Of a DNA stretch of 64,000 nt, positions 24,484 through 33,106 are shown piece after piece. Below the pieces are notes generated by a model. That model made no database searches. It was given only the letters and a program-made list of their open reading frames with translations, and was not told the origin of the DNA. Each line of letters begins with the position of its first letter. The first letter of the stretch is position 1. The translations under genes were made by a program, and so were the position numbers. The DNA is taken from assembly GCA_964417725.1 (NCBI GenBank), contig CAYQIV010000007.1, forward strand, positions 1-64,000, written 5' to 3'. Origin of the DNA: SHZI01 sp964417725. GTDB lineage: Bacteria; Pseudomonadota; Gammaproteobacteria; Steroidobacterales; GCA-2729495.

Positions 24484-25739
24484 CAGACGATCCTCGGCTC
24501 GGGGATGGGAATGATGAAGCGGCCGCCGCGCTCGCGATATTCGCGCTGCTGCACCAGGATCTCGTCGGCAAAATTCCACGGCAGGAGCAGCACGCAATCG
24601 GGCATGTCCTCGAGCAGGCGCGATGGCGCGTGGATGGGCTGGCGCGTGCCCGGCATGTAGCGGCCGTGCTTGTAGGTGTTCTTGTCGACCGTGTAGGGCA
24701 GGATATCGGTGCCGATGCCGAAGTAGTTGACCAGCGTACAGCCCTTCGCCGGCGCCCCGTAACCGGCCAGGCGCAGGCCGTCGGCGCGCAGGTCGGCGAG
24801 CATGTCGAGCAGGCGGGCCTTCAGCGCCGCGACGCGTGCCCCGAAGCTGCGGTAATAATCGACGCGCGTCAGCCCGAGGGCCTCTTCTTCGCACAGCAGC
24901 GCGCTGACCGCCGGCGAGACCCGCTCGCGGCGCTCGATGTAGAGGCGCAGCGAACCGCCGTGGATCGGCAGGCGCCGGATATCGTTGAGGTACAGTCCAT
25001 GCCGGCGCAGCAGTGTGTCGGCTGCCGTCACCGAGAAATAGCACAGGTGCTGGTGGTAGATGGTGTCGAACTCGCAGTGGTCGACGAGGTCCCTGACGTA
25101 GGGGAATTCGATCACCGCCACACCTTCCGGCTTGAGCAGCGTGGCGATGCCGGCGGTGAAGCCGTTGGTGTCGGCGACGTGCGCCAGCACGTTGTTGGCA
25201 TGGAGGACATCGGCTTGCAGCCCCTCCCCGGCCAGCTGGCTGGCAAACTCGCGGGTGAAGAACTCGATGCGCGTCTCGATGCCGATGCGGCGGGCGGCCA
25301 GCGCCGGCGGCTCGGCCGGGTCGATGCCGAGCACCGGGATGCCCGCCGCATGGTAGTGACGCAGCAGGTAGCCGTCGTTGCTCGCCAGTTCGACGACCCG
25401 GCTGTCGGCGCCCAGGCCACGGCTGCGGATCAGCTCTTCGACGTTGCTGCGCGTATGCGCCTGCAGGGCATCGGACACCGAGGAAAAGTAGGGGTAGTCG
25501 TTGCAGAACAGCTCAGCGGGCGGCACGGTGTAGTCGATCTGCGCGAGGCTGCAGTCGTGACACACCACCAGGACCAGCGGATAACGCGCCTCGCTCCGTA
25601 CGAGATCGGCCTCGGTCAGCAGGCCATCGGCCAGCGGGCTGAGGCCGAGGTCCAGCACCGTCTCGAGGCGCGACGACCCGCACGAGCGACACCCGGCGAT
25701 GCGTCCGCCATCGGCCGGCGCCTTTGCCGCAGCCGTCAC
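24483..25739 (-). CDS. SAM-dependent sugar C-methyltransferase, zinc-binding type (copy 3)
   Basis: A 418-residue paralogue with zinc knuckle CRSCGSS and CHDCSLAQ, a modified SAM motif (VVELASNDGYLL), catalytic-region motif TIYHQHLCYFS and C-terminal GYGAPAKGCTLVNYF. In copies 1 and 2 the histidine is preceded by Glu (EH) but here by Gln (QH), so its activity or substrate may differ. Translation starts at GTG 25739, overlapping the stop of the SDR gene (GTGA). The frame continues upstream but that part overlaps the SDR gene and is not conserved. Confidence 0.86.
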   Translation of the reverse strand: MTAAAKAPADGGRIAGCRSCGSSRLETVLDLGLSPLADGLLTEADLVRSEARYPLVLVVCHDCSLAQIDYTVPPAELFCNDYPYFSSVSDALQAHTRSNVEELIRSRGLGADSRVVELASNDGYLLRHYHAAGIPVLGIDPAEPPALAARRIGIETRIEFFTREFASQLAGEGLQADVLHANNVLAHVADTNGFTAGIATLLKPEGVAVIEFPYVRDLVDHCEFDTIYHQHLCYFSVTAADTLLRRHGLYLNDIRRLPIHGGSLRLYIERRERVSPAVSALLCEEEALGLTRVDYYRSFGARVAALKARLLDMLADLRADGLRLAGYGAPAKGCTLVNYFGIGTDILPYTVDKNTYKHGRYMPGTRQPIHAPSRLLEDMPDCVLLLPWNFADEILVQQREYRERGGRFIIPIPEPRIV

Positions 25740-26785
25740 GCGACGGCTCCCGTGGCCAGGGGCGGGCACCAGCGCAGGCGCGCGTCGAGCCGGCCCTCGC
25801 CGACCAGCTTCTTGATGTGGGCAATGCGCTTGTAGCGCTCGCCCTCGAAGTCGTCGAGCGTCAGCCCGGTGGCCCGGAAAGTCTCGTAGAGCTGCTCGAC
25901 ACCACGCCGCGCCGTCCACTGCGGCTTGAACTCGTGCATCTCGAGCGCGATGCGGTTGCAGTCGACGCGATAGCAGCGCTTGTCGGGGCCGGCATCGGGC
26001 GCGAACTCGACCTTGCAGCCGGGGACGATCTCCTCGACCAGCGCAGCGAGTTCACGGATCTGGTAGTTCTCGGTGGTCGTACCGACGTTGAAGGCCCGGT
26101 TGTGAACCACCTCGAGCGGCGTCTTCAGCGTCGCGACATAGGCCCGCGCGATGTCCTCGACGTGGACGATGGGTCGCCACGGCGTGCCGTCGCTCTTGAG
26201 GTAGACCCGGCCGGTGGTCAGCGCCCAGGCGGTGAGGTTGTTGAGCACGAGGTCGAAGCGGATGCGCGGCGTGACCCCGTAGGCAGTCGAGGCGCGCAGG
26301 AATGTCGGGCTGAAAAGCTTGTCGGCAAGTTGCGACACGGCGTGCTCGACGTTGACCTTCGACTCGCCGTAGGGCGTGACGGGGTTGAACGTGGCCTCCT
26401 CGGCGAGAAAGTTGTCGCCGGATGCACCGTAATTGCTGCACGAGGAGGCGAAGACGAAACGCCGCACCCCCGCCTCGCGGGCCAGGGTGGCCACGCGAAT
26501 CGAGGCCTGGCAGTTGATCTCGTCCGTCAGCGAGGGGTCGTAGTCGCCAAGCGGGTCGTTGGACAAGCCGGCCAGGTGGATGATCGCATCGAAACCCTCG
26601 ACATCCTCGCGGGTGATGTCGCGGACATCCCTGGTGATCTCGGGCACCGTGGCGAGGGTGCCGACGTAGGTGCAGTCGCGGAACAGGTCGCTGTCGAGAC
26701 CGACGACATCGAAGCCGTCACGCAGCAGCAGTGGCACCAGGCTGGTGCCGATGTATCCCTTGTGACCAGTCACCAATACACGCAT
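25736..26785 (-). CDS. NAD-dependent epimerase/dehydratase (extended SDR)
   Basis: A 349-residue sugar-nucleotide SDR. N-terminal NAD site GHKGYIG, substrate/catalytic region SSCSNYG, and the catalytic YGESK (Y-x3-K). Its position between rfbF and three C-methyltransferases suggests it reduces, epimerises or dehydrates a CDP-hexose. It could be the missing 4,6-dehydratase step or a later 4-reductase; sequence alone does not decide. GGAG seven bases before the ATG supports the start. Three bases separate it from rfbF. Confidence 0.88.
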   Translation of the reverse strand: MRVLVTGHKGYIGTSLVPLLLRDGFDVVGLDSDLFRDCTYVGTLATVPEITRDVRDITREDVEGFDAIIHLAGLSNDPLGDYDPSLTDEINCQASIRVATLAREAGVRRFVFASSCSNYGASGDNFLAEEATFNPVTPYGESKVNVEHAVSQLADKLFSPTFLRASTAYGVTPRIRFDLVLNNLTAWALTTGRVYLKSDGTPWRPIVHVEDIARAYVATLKTPLEVVHNRAFNVGTTTENYQIRELAALVEEIVPGCKVEFAPDAGPDKRCYRVDCNRIALEMHEFKPQWTARRGVEQLYETFRATGLTLDDFEGERYKRIAHIKKLVGEGRLDARLRWCPPLATGAVA

Positions 26786-26788
26786 CGC

Positions 26789-27565
26789 TCAGCTCCATAC
26801 CTTCCAGGGGGCCTGACCGGAATCCCACAGCTTCTGCAGCACGTGCTTGTCACGCAGGGTGTCCATGCATTGCCAGAAAGAGGTGTGTTTGTAGGCCATC
26901 AGCTGGCCTTCGGCCGCCAGCCGCTCGAGTGGGGCATGCTCCCACATCGTGTCATCGCCGTCGATGTAGTCGAAGATCCCGGGCTCGAGGACGAAAAACG
27001 CCCCGTTGATCCAGCCTTCGGCAGTCTGCGGCTTCTCGCTGAAGCGCGACACCCGGTCGCCGTCGAATTCCATGTAGCCATAGCGGGCAGCCGGGCGCAC
27101 GGCCGTCACGGTGGCGAGCTTGCCGTGTTCCCGATGGAAACGGAGCAGTGCCGGGAGGTCCACGTCGGAGACGCCGTCGCCCCAGGTCAGCATGAAGGTC
27201 GAGCCATTCATCCACGGTTCGAGGCGCTTGATGCGCCCGCCGGTCAGCGTCGCCTGTCCGGTATCGACCAGGTCGACATTCCAGTTGACCGGGTCGCGTG
27301 AATGGCGCACCACCTCGCCGCTGCCGGTACGCACCGTCATGTCGCCGCCGAGGGTGGCGTACTCCTGCATCCAGCGCTTGATGTATTCGCCCTTGTAGCC
27401 GAGCGCGATGGCGAAGTCGGTGAACCCGTAATGGGCGTAGTGCCTCATGATGTGCCAGAGGATCGGCCGCCCGCCGATCTCGACCATCGGCTTGGGCCGG
27501 GTCTCCGTTTCCTCGGCAAGGCGTGTGCCGGCCCCGCCGGCGAGGATGGCGACTTTCGGCGTCAT
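26789..27565 (-). CDS. rfbF: Glucose-1-phosphate cytidylyltransferase
   Basis: A 258-residue nucleotidyltransferase forming CDP-glucose from CTP and glucose-1-phosphate, the entry step to CDP-3,6-dideoxyhexoses and CDP-linked branched sugars. Signature parts: LAGGAGTRLAEETETRPKP, GGRPILWHIMRHYAHYG, TWGDGVSDVDL, and FWQCMDTLRDK near the C-terminus, all as in RfbF. Length is that of the family. The ATG at 27565 gives the conserved N-terminus; the open frame upstream to 27718 is not needed. It is first in the leftward sugar-nucleotide operon 27565-22095. No clear CDP-glucose 4,6-dehydratase was recognised nearby. Confidence 0.95.
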   Translation of the reverse strand: MTPKVAILAGGAGTRLAEETETRPKPMVEIGGRPILWHIMRHYAHYGFTDFAIALGYKGEYIKRWMQEYATLGGDMTVRTGSGEVVRHSRDPVNWNVDLVDTGQATLTGGRIKRLEPWMNGSTFMLTWGDGVSDVDLPALLRFHREHGKLATVTAVRPAARYGYMEFDGDRVSRFSEKPQTAEGWINGAFFVLEPGIFDYIDGDDTMWEHAPLERLAAEGQLMAYKHTSFWQCMDTLRDKHVLQKLWDSGQAPWKVWS

Positions 27566-27737
27566 GGCTGTCTGCCCCCGAATGCTGGGTGGTGTTCCTT
27601 CGAATCCGCCATTGTTGGTCTGGCGTGTATCGTTCGCGTGACAGTGTAAACCGCCCCCGCACCGCCACCCGCGAGACCCGTCGCAAAATCCATCCCGTGA
27701 AACCACCCGGGGCGACATAAGCCGTTATGATCGGCGC

Positions 27738-28589
27738 ATGACGCGCAGCGCCGGCAACCCACCCCAAGCGCAGGACCGGCTGCGGCCGCTGGTGAAGGGG
27801 GCCCTGCGCGGACTGGCCGCCGCCTGCGCCCACCGCCACCCGGCCGAGGCGGTCACGACGCTGGTCTTCGCCCCCCACCCGGACGATGAAACACTGGGCT
27901 GTGGCGGGCTGATCGCCGACCGCGCGGCGGCCGGCGCCACCGTCGCCCTCGCCACCCTGACCGACGGCTCGGCCTCGCACCAGGGGCTGATCGATGGCCG
28001 GGAACTCGCCGCCCTGCGCCATGCGGAAGCGCTGGCCGCAGCCCACGAACTGGGCGTACCGGCCGACCGCTGCCACTTCCTCGGCCTGCCCGACCACGAC
28101 CTCGCCAGCCACCATGACGCCGCCGTGGCCGGGGTCGCCGCACTGCTCGCGACATACCAGCCCGGCGAGGTCTATGTCCCGCACCGCGACGACGGGCTGG
28201 CGGACCACCGTGCCACCCACGACATCGTCTGCGCAGCGCTGGCCACTCACCCCCATGCCCTTCGCCTGTATGCCTATCCGGTCTGGCTGTGGCACACGTG
28301 GCCATGGGTCGCGGGCCGGCACCTCGACGGCACACGCCGGGTGCCCGCTCGCCTGCTCGCCGACAACTGGCAACTCGTCCTCGGCTGCCGCTCGCACCAC
28401 CGCATCGGCCTGCCGGCGCGCAAGCAACGGGCGCTGGCCTGCTACCGCACCCAGATGGAACGCCGCCCGGGCGCGGCACGCTGGCCGGTACTCGGCGACG
28501 TCGCCGGCGGGGAATTCCTCGGCTGTTTCGCAGGCCCCTTCGAGGTCTTTGCCGCGCGCCTGCACCCGGCACACACGGGGCACGGCTGA
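27738..28589 (+). CDS. PIG-L/LmbE family deacetylase
   Basis: A 283-residue zinc-dependent N-deacetylase of the PIG-L family, which removes acetyl groups from N-acetylglucosamine-type substrates. The zinc site APHPDDETLGCGG is near residue 46 and the second site HRDDGLADHRATHD near residue 155. No signal peptide. A TATGAT at 27726-27731 would place transcription start at or next to the ATG, hinting at a leaderless message, but no -35 was found. Its stop shares an A with the next gene's ATG (TGATG). Confidence 0.9.
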   Translation: MTRSAGNPPQAQDRLRPLVKGALRGLAAACAHRHPAEAVTTLVFAPHPDDETLGCGGLIADRAAAGATVALATLTDGSASHQGLIDGRELAALRHAEALAAAHELGVPADRCHFLGLPDHDLASHHDAAVAGVAALLATYQPGEVYVPHRDDGLADHRATHDIVCAALATHPHALRLYAYPVWLWHTWPWVAGRHLDGTRRVPARLLADNWQLVLGCRSHHRIGLPARKQRALACYRTQMERRPGAARWPVLGDVAGGEFLGCFAGPFEVFAARLHPAHTGHG

Positions 28590-30856
28590 TGCGCCCTCGC
28601 CACAGCTGGTCCCTGCCCGCACTGGCCGCCATGGCCGGCGCCTGCGGCCACGCGCCGACGCCGGTTTCCACGGCCATCGCACCCAGCGCCGCCGGCCTCT
28701 TTTCCCACGTCATCGTCGATGACTCACCGCCGGGTGGCAGGACCTGTTGCACCGATGTCCTGGCCGCCGGCGACATCGACGGCGACGGCCATGGCGACAT
28801 CGTCGTCGGCGGCGAGAATGCCACGGGCCATGGGCTCGTCTGGTACGAGTACGCGACCTGGACGCGTCACGGCATCGACCGCGGCCAGTTCACCACCGAC
28901 GGCGACCTCGCCGATCTGGACGGCGACGGCGACCTCGACATCGTCGTCGGCGACCTGGACCGCGGTCTGCGCTGGTACGAGAACCACCGGCATGGCACGT
29001 GGTGGACCGCCCATGCCATCGCCGCAGGCTACGTGCACGACCTTGCCATCGGCGACCTCGACGGCGACGGTCGCCCGGAGGTCGTGACCACCGACAAGCA
29101 GGGCCTGTACCTGCACCGGCAGGTCGCCCGCCGCTGGCGGCAGCACACGCTGGTCGAGGGTCCCGGGGAGGGCCTGGCACTGGCCGACCTCGACGGCGAC
29201 GGCGACCTCGACATCGCATGGTCGCAGCGCTGGCTGGAGAACGACACCGGACACCCCGGCGGCTGGCGGCTGCACCGGCTCGCCGCGGAGTGGCCCGTCG
29301 ACACGCGCATCGCCATCGCCGACATCGATGGTGACAACCACCTTGATGTCGTGCTCAGCGTGTCGGAAGGTGACGGCGGACTGGCCTGGTTCAGGCGGCC
29401 CACCGACCCCCGGCAACCGTGGCAGGCGCATCCGCTGACGACAGGCACCCTGACGGGCACGCACAGCCTGGTGGTGGCCGATTTCGACCTCGACGGCGAC
29501 GCGGACGTCGTCACCGCGGAGATGCACACGGCACCGGAGCGCCGCATCACCCTGTGGCGCAACGACGGCGAGGACTGGACGGCCCTGCCGCTCGCCGGCC
29601 ACGGCTCGCACAACATGGTGGCGGCCGACCTCGACCGCGACGGGGCCATCGATCTGGTCGGCAAGAATTACGCCGGTACGGGCCGTTTCGTCGAGTTCTG
29701 GCACAACCGCGCGGCGGCCCTGCGGCTGACGCCTGCAGCGCTCGGCGCCGGCGCGGCGACGCGCCTTCAGGGCTGGACATACCGGCCGCTGGACACGCGG
29801 CGACCCGAAGCTGACCGGCAGCGCTTCGGCCTCGTCATCGCCGACATCGATGGCGACGGCGACGATGATGTCACCGTCGGCGGCAGCCTCTACGACAACC
29901 CGGGCACTGACCAGGTCCCGTGGCCGCGCCGGCCCGTCGCACCCGGGCTCGACATCATCCATGTCACGGCACCATGGCATGACGGCTGGCGGCGGCTGAT
30001 CGCCCTCGGCGAACGTCACCTCGTCGTCCTCGAAGCAACAGCCGATGGGCCATGGCGGCCCCTCAGGCGCCTGCGCATCCCGCCGGGCCGCAGCCAGGGC
30101 TGGGCCCATGTCCCCACGGCGGACGGACGGTCGTCATGGCTCTGGTTCACCCGCGGCAACACCTTGCTGCGCCTCGGGATCCCGCCGCCGGGTGGGGGCC
30201 GCTGGACGCTGCAGACGATCCGCCACGACATCGCCGAAGACGGCATCGCCGCAGGCGACCTGGATGGCGACGGCGACATGGACGTGGTCGCGGTCGCCGA
30301 AGGCGGCAGGCGTCTGCTGTGGCTGGAAGCCCGGGGCCGTCGCTTCGTCGCCCACCGCCTCGGCGCCAGCCTCCGGCACTTCGACCGTGTCGCCATCGCC
30401 GACATCGACGGCGACGGCCGGCCTGATATCGCCTTCACAGAAGAGACGCGTGACACGGACTACAATGCCCGCGTCGGCTGGCTGCAGGCACCGCCCACCG
30501 CGGGCACCGGCCCGTGGCGCGCCCACACAGTGATGGTGCTGCGCTCGGCCAACAGCCTCGCTGTGGCCGATGTCGACGCCGATGGCGATATCGACCTGGT
30601 GGTGGCCGAGCACACGGACCTGTGGCCGGGCCACGTCGCCGCCGACAACTGGACCGGCCTGCTGGTGAACGGTGGCAACGGGCTGTTCACGCCGCTCGCC
30701 ATCGACATCGGCCCGAGGTCCAGCCACCTCGGAGCCCAGGTACCGGGCAAAGCCGGGCAGACGCCGGCTGCAGTCCTCTCGGCGGGCTGGCACGATGACT
30801 GCTGCCTGCACCGCTGGGTGGCAACGGGCGGAACGGAACCACGGCAAGCCCCTTAA
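28589..30856 (+). CDS. Secreted FG-GAP/VCBS repeat protein (beta-propeller, calcium-binding)
   Basis: A 755-residue protein with a short signal sequence; the ACG near residue 19 could be a weak lipobox. At least eleven copies of a calcium-loop motif D-x-D-x-D-G follow, such as DIDGDGHGD, DLDGDGDLD, DLDGDGRPE, DIDGDNHLD, DIDGDGDDD, DLDGDGDMD, DIDGDGRPD and DVDADGDID. These are arranged as FG-GAP/VCBS repeats that fold into beta-propeller blades. Such proteins are surface or periplasmic and often bind glycans or other proteins. It is translationally coupled to the PIG-L gene and followed 18 bases later by an SDR, an unusual place for such a protein. Function is not known. Confidence 0.85.
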   Translation: MRPRHSWSLPALAAMAGACGHAPTPVSTAIAPSAAGLFSHVIVDDSPPGGRTCCTDVLAAGDIDGDGHGDIVVGGENATGHGLVWYEYATWTRHGIDRGQFTTDGDLADLDGDGDLDIVVGDLDRGLRWYENHRHGTWWTAHAIAAGYVHDLAIGDLDGDGRPEVVTTDKQGLYLHRQVARRWRQHTLVEGPGEGLALADLDGDGDLDIAWSQRWLENDTGHPGGWRLHRLAAEWPVDTRIAIADIDGDNHLDVVLSVSEGDGGLAWFRRPTDPRQPWQAHPLTTGTLTGTHSLVVADFDLDGDADVVTAEMHTAPERRITLWRNDGEDWTALPLAGHGSHNMVAADLDRDGAIDLVGKNYAGTGRFVEFWHNRAAALRLTPAALGAGAATRLQGWTYRPLDTRRPEADRQRFGLVIADIDGDGDDDVTVGGSLYDNPGTDQVPWPRRPVAPGLDIIHVTAPWHDGWRRLIALGERHLVVLEATADGPWRPLRRLRIPPGRSQGWAHVPTADGRSSWLWFTRGNTLLRLGIPPPGGGRWTLQTIRHDIAEDGIAAGDLDGDGDMDVVAVAEGGRRLLWLEARGRRFVAHRLGASLRHFDRVAIADIDGDGRPDIAFTEETRDTDYNARVGWLQAPPTAGTGPWRAHTVMVLRSANSLAVADVDADGDIDLVVAEHTDLWPGHVAADNWTGLLVNGGNGLFTPLAIDIGPRSSHLGAQVPGKAGQTPAAVLSAGWHDDCCLHRWVATGGTEPRQAP

Positions 30857-30874
30857 CGAACCGGGAACACCATC

Positions 30875-31804
30875 ATGAAGTCGATACTTGTCACGGGCGG
30901 CGCAGGCAACATCGGCAGTGCGCTGGTCCGCGGACTGGTCGCCGAGCCCGACACCCACGTCGTGGTCGCCGACAACCTGCTCACCGGCGACGTGCGCAAG
31001 CTGCCACCACCGGCACCGAACCTGACCTTCGTCAAGTGCGACGCCAACGCCTTCGAGGACATCTCCTCGCTGTTCTACCGCTACCGCTTCACGCACGTCT
31101 TCCACTTCGCCGCCGTCGTCGGCGTGCAACGCACCCTCGACCACCCCCTGTGGGTGCTGGCCGACATCACCGGCATCGAGAACATCCTCAGGCTGGCCAA
31201 GAACACCGGCGTCGGGCGCGTCTACTTCGCCTCTTCGTCCGAGGTCTACGGCGAGCCCTTCGAGATCCCGCAGAACGAAAACACCACACCGCTCAACTCG
31301 CGCCTGCCCTACGCCGTGGTCAAGAACCTCGGCGAGGTTTACCTGCGCAGCTTCCAGCGCGAATTCGGCCTGCCCTACACGATTTTCCGTTTCTTCAATA
31401 CCTACGGGCCGAACCAGAGCGAGGACTTCGTGTTGCCGCGGTTTGTGCGCGCCGCGCTGCGCGACGAGCCGCTGCGCGTCTACGGCGACGGCTCGCAGAC
31501 ACGCACCTTCTGCTACGTCGACGACACCGTCGAGTCATGCATCGCCGCACACCGCGACAATGCCTTCCTCAATGACGTCATCAACATCGGCAGCGACGTC
31601 GAGCTGCCGATCCTCGAGCTGGCACGGCGGATCATCACCATCACCGGCAGTCGCTCGACAATCGAATTCCTGCCACCGCTGGCCGAAGGCGACATGACAC
31701 GGCGTTGCCCCGACGTCGGCAAGATGCGCACGCTGCTGTCACGGGCACCGGTACCGCTCGATGAGGGCATCCGCCGGCTGGCGGCCCACTACCGCCAGGC
31801 ATGA
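30875..31804 (+). CDS. NAD-dependent epimerase/dehydratase (UDP-sugar SDR)
   Basis: A 309-residue extended SDR with NAD site TGGAGNIG, HFAAVVGV, SSSEVYG, catalytic YAVVK and the substrate-domain segment RFFNTYGPNQ. It is closest in style to UDP-glucuronate decarboxylases and UDP-hexose 4-epimerases; I cannot choose between them. Its stop overlaps the ATG of the next glycosyltransferase (ATGA), so the two are co-translated and the sugar may be that enzyme's donor. Confidence 0.87.
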   Translation: MKSILVTGGAGNIGSALVRGLVAEPDTHVVVADNLLTGDVRKLPPPAPNLTFVKCDANAFEDISSLFYRYRFTHVFHFAAVVGVQRTLDHPLWVLADITGIENILRLAKNTGVGRVYFASSSEVYGEPFEIPQNENTTPLNSRLPYAVVKNLGEVYLRSFQREFGLPYTIFRFFNTYGPNQSEDFVLPRFVRAALRDEPLRVYGDGSQTRTFCYVDDTVESCIAAHRDNAFLNDVINIGSDVELPILELARRIITITGSRSTIEFLPPLAEGDMTRRCPDVGKMRTLLSRAPVPLDEGIRRLAAHYRQA

Positions 31805-33045
31805 AGGTCGCACTCGTCACCCAGCCGGCCGACGGAGTGCTGCCGCCACGGCAGAATTCCATCGGACTGATTTTCTACAACACGGCGCTGGCGATGGGCG
31901 CGCGGGCCGATGTCACGTTGTACATGAAGCGGCGCGACGACGTCGCACCGGCCGCCGACCTGCCCTTCGCCGTGCGCATGGTCGACGCCGGCCTCGACGA
32001 CATCGCCGGGCGCTTCGCCGCACGCCATCCCCGCTGGGCGGGACGCTTCGGCCTCGGCGCCGTGGCCGATGACCACCCCCATTACGTGCGCAGCGTCCGT
32101 GCGGCGCTCGATGCGGCGGCGCCCGACGTGGTGCACCTGGTCAACTACTGGGGGTGGTGCCGGCGGCTCGGCCGGCGTGGCCGCCCGCTGGTGCTGGAAA
32201 TGCAGAGCGAGTGGCTGTCGCAGATGCCCCCGGACGAGGTCCGGCACCAGCTCGGTGCCGCCGATGCCGTGGTTGCCGTCAGCGATCACGTCGCACAGCT
32301 GTTCCGGCGCGCAATTCCCGACTACGCGGGGCTCGTCGATACCGTCTACAACGGCGTCGACACCGACATCTTCCGCCCCGCCGAGACACCCGCAGCAGAC
32401 GATGGCGAGCGGCGCATTCTTTTCGTCGGCCGGGTTTCGCCGGAGAAGGGCATCCACACGTTGATCGAGGCCTTCGGCGAGATCTGCCGCCGGCACCCTG
32501 GCGCGCGGCTGGCCCTGGCCGGGCCGCGCACGATCCTGCCCCACCGCTATCTGGTCGGCCTGTCGGATGATCCGCGGGTGCGCAGCCTCAGCGCCTATTA
32601 CGACGGCACCATCACCCGCGACTACCAGCACCACCTGGATGCACTGGTGATCCGGGGCGGGATGACCGGCCGCGTGGAATTCCTCGGCCCGCTGCCCCAT
32701 CATGAACTCGTCAGCCGTTACCGGAACGCGCACGTGGTGGTCAATCCATCGTACAGCGAGACCTTCGGCATCTCGATCGTCGAGGGCATGGCCTGCGGCA
32801 TCCCGGTGGTCGGCACGCGCATCGGCGGCATGCAGGAAACGATCGTCGACGGCCGGACCGGGCTGCTGGTCGAGGCAGGCGAGGCGGACGCACTGGCCGA
32901 TGCCGTCTGCCGCCTTCTCGACCGGCCGGACCATGCCGCCGCACTGGCTGTCGCCGGCCGCGAGCGTGCCAAGACGACGTTCTCGTGGCGCGCCCGCGCG
33001 CAGCGTCTGCTCGACGTCTATCACCGACTGGCGCAAGGGCGATGA
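31801..33045 (+). CDS. GT4 family glycosyltransferase
   Basis: A 414-residue GT-B enzyme. N-terminal MKVALVTQPADGVLPP, acceptor-side VHLVNYWGWC, linker YNGVDTDIFRP, donor domain VGRVSPEKGIHTLIEAF, and the acidic nucleotide-sugar site SETFGISIVEGMACG. No membrane segment; probably a peripheral inner-membrane enzyme. It starts within the SDR stop codon and precedes the Wzt gene by about 60 bases. Confidence 0.9.
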   Translation: MKVALVTQPADGVLPPRQNSIGLIFYNTALAMGARADVTLYMKRRDDVAPAADLPFAVRMVDAGLDDIAGRFAARHPRWAGRFGLGAVADDHPHYVRSVRAALDAAAPDVVHLVNYWGWCRRLGRRGRPLVLEMQSEWLSQMPPDEVRHQLGAADAVVAVSDHVAQLFRRAIPDYAGLVDTVYNGVDTDIFRPAETPAADDGERRILFVGRVSPEKGIHTLIEAFGEICRRHPGARLALAGPRTILPHRYLVGLSDDPRVRSLSAYYDGTITRDYQHHLDALVIRGGMTGRVEFLGPLPHHELVSRYRNAHVVVNPSYSETFGISIVEGMACGIPVVGTRIGGMQETIVDGRTGLLVEAGEADALADAVCRLLDRPDHAAALAVAGRERAKTTFSWRARAQRLLDVYHRLAQGR

Positions 33046-33106
33046 CTCGGCCAGGCTTGCCATCACACGGCCACCCCCACCCCAACGGACAGGACCCCGT
33101 GCCGAC

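Noticed and set aside
27726..27738. Leaderless promoter for the PIG-L deacetylase (TATGAT ending seven bases before the ATG)
   Set aside because: No -35 or extended -10 supports it and the hexamer alone is weak, so it is mentioned only within the gene entry.
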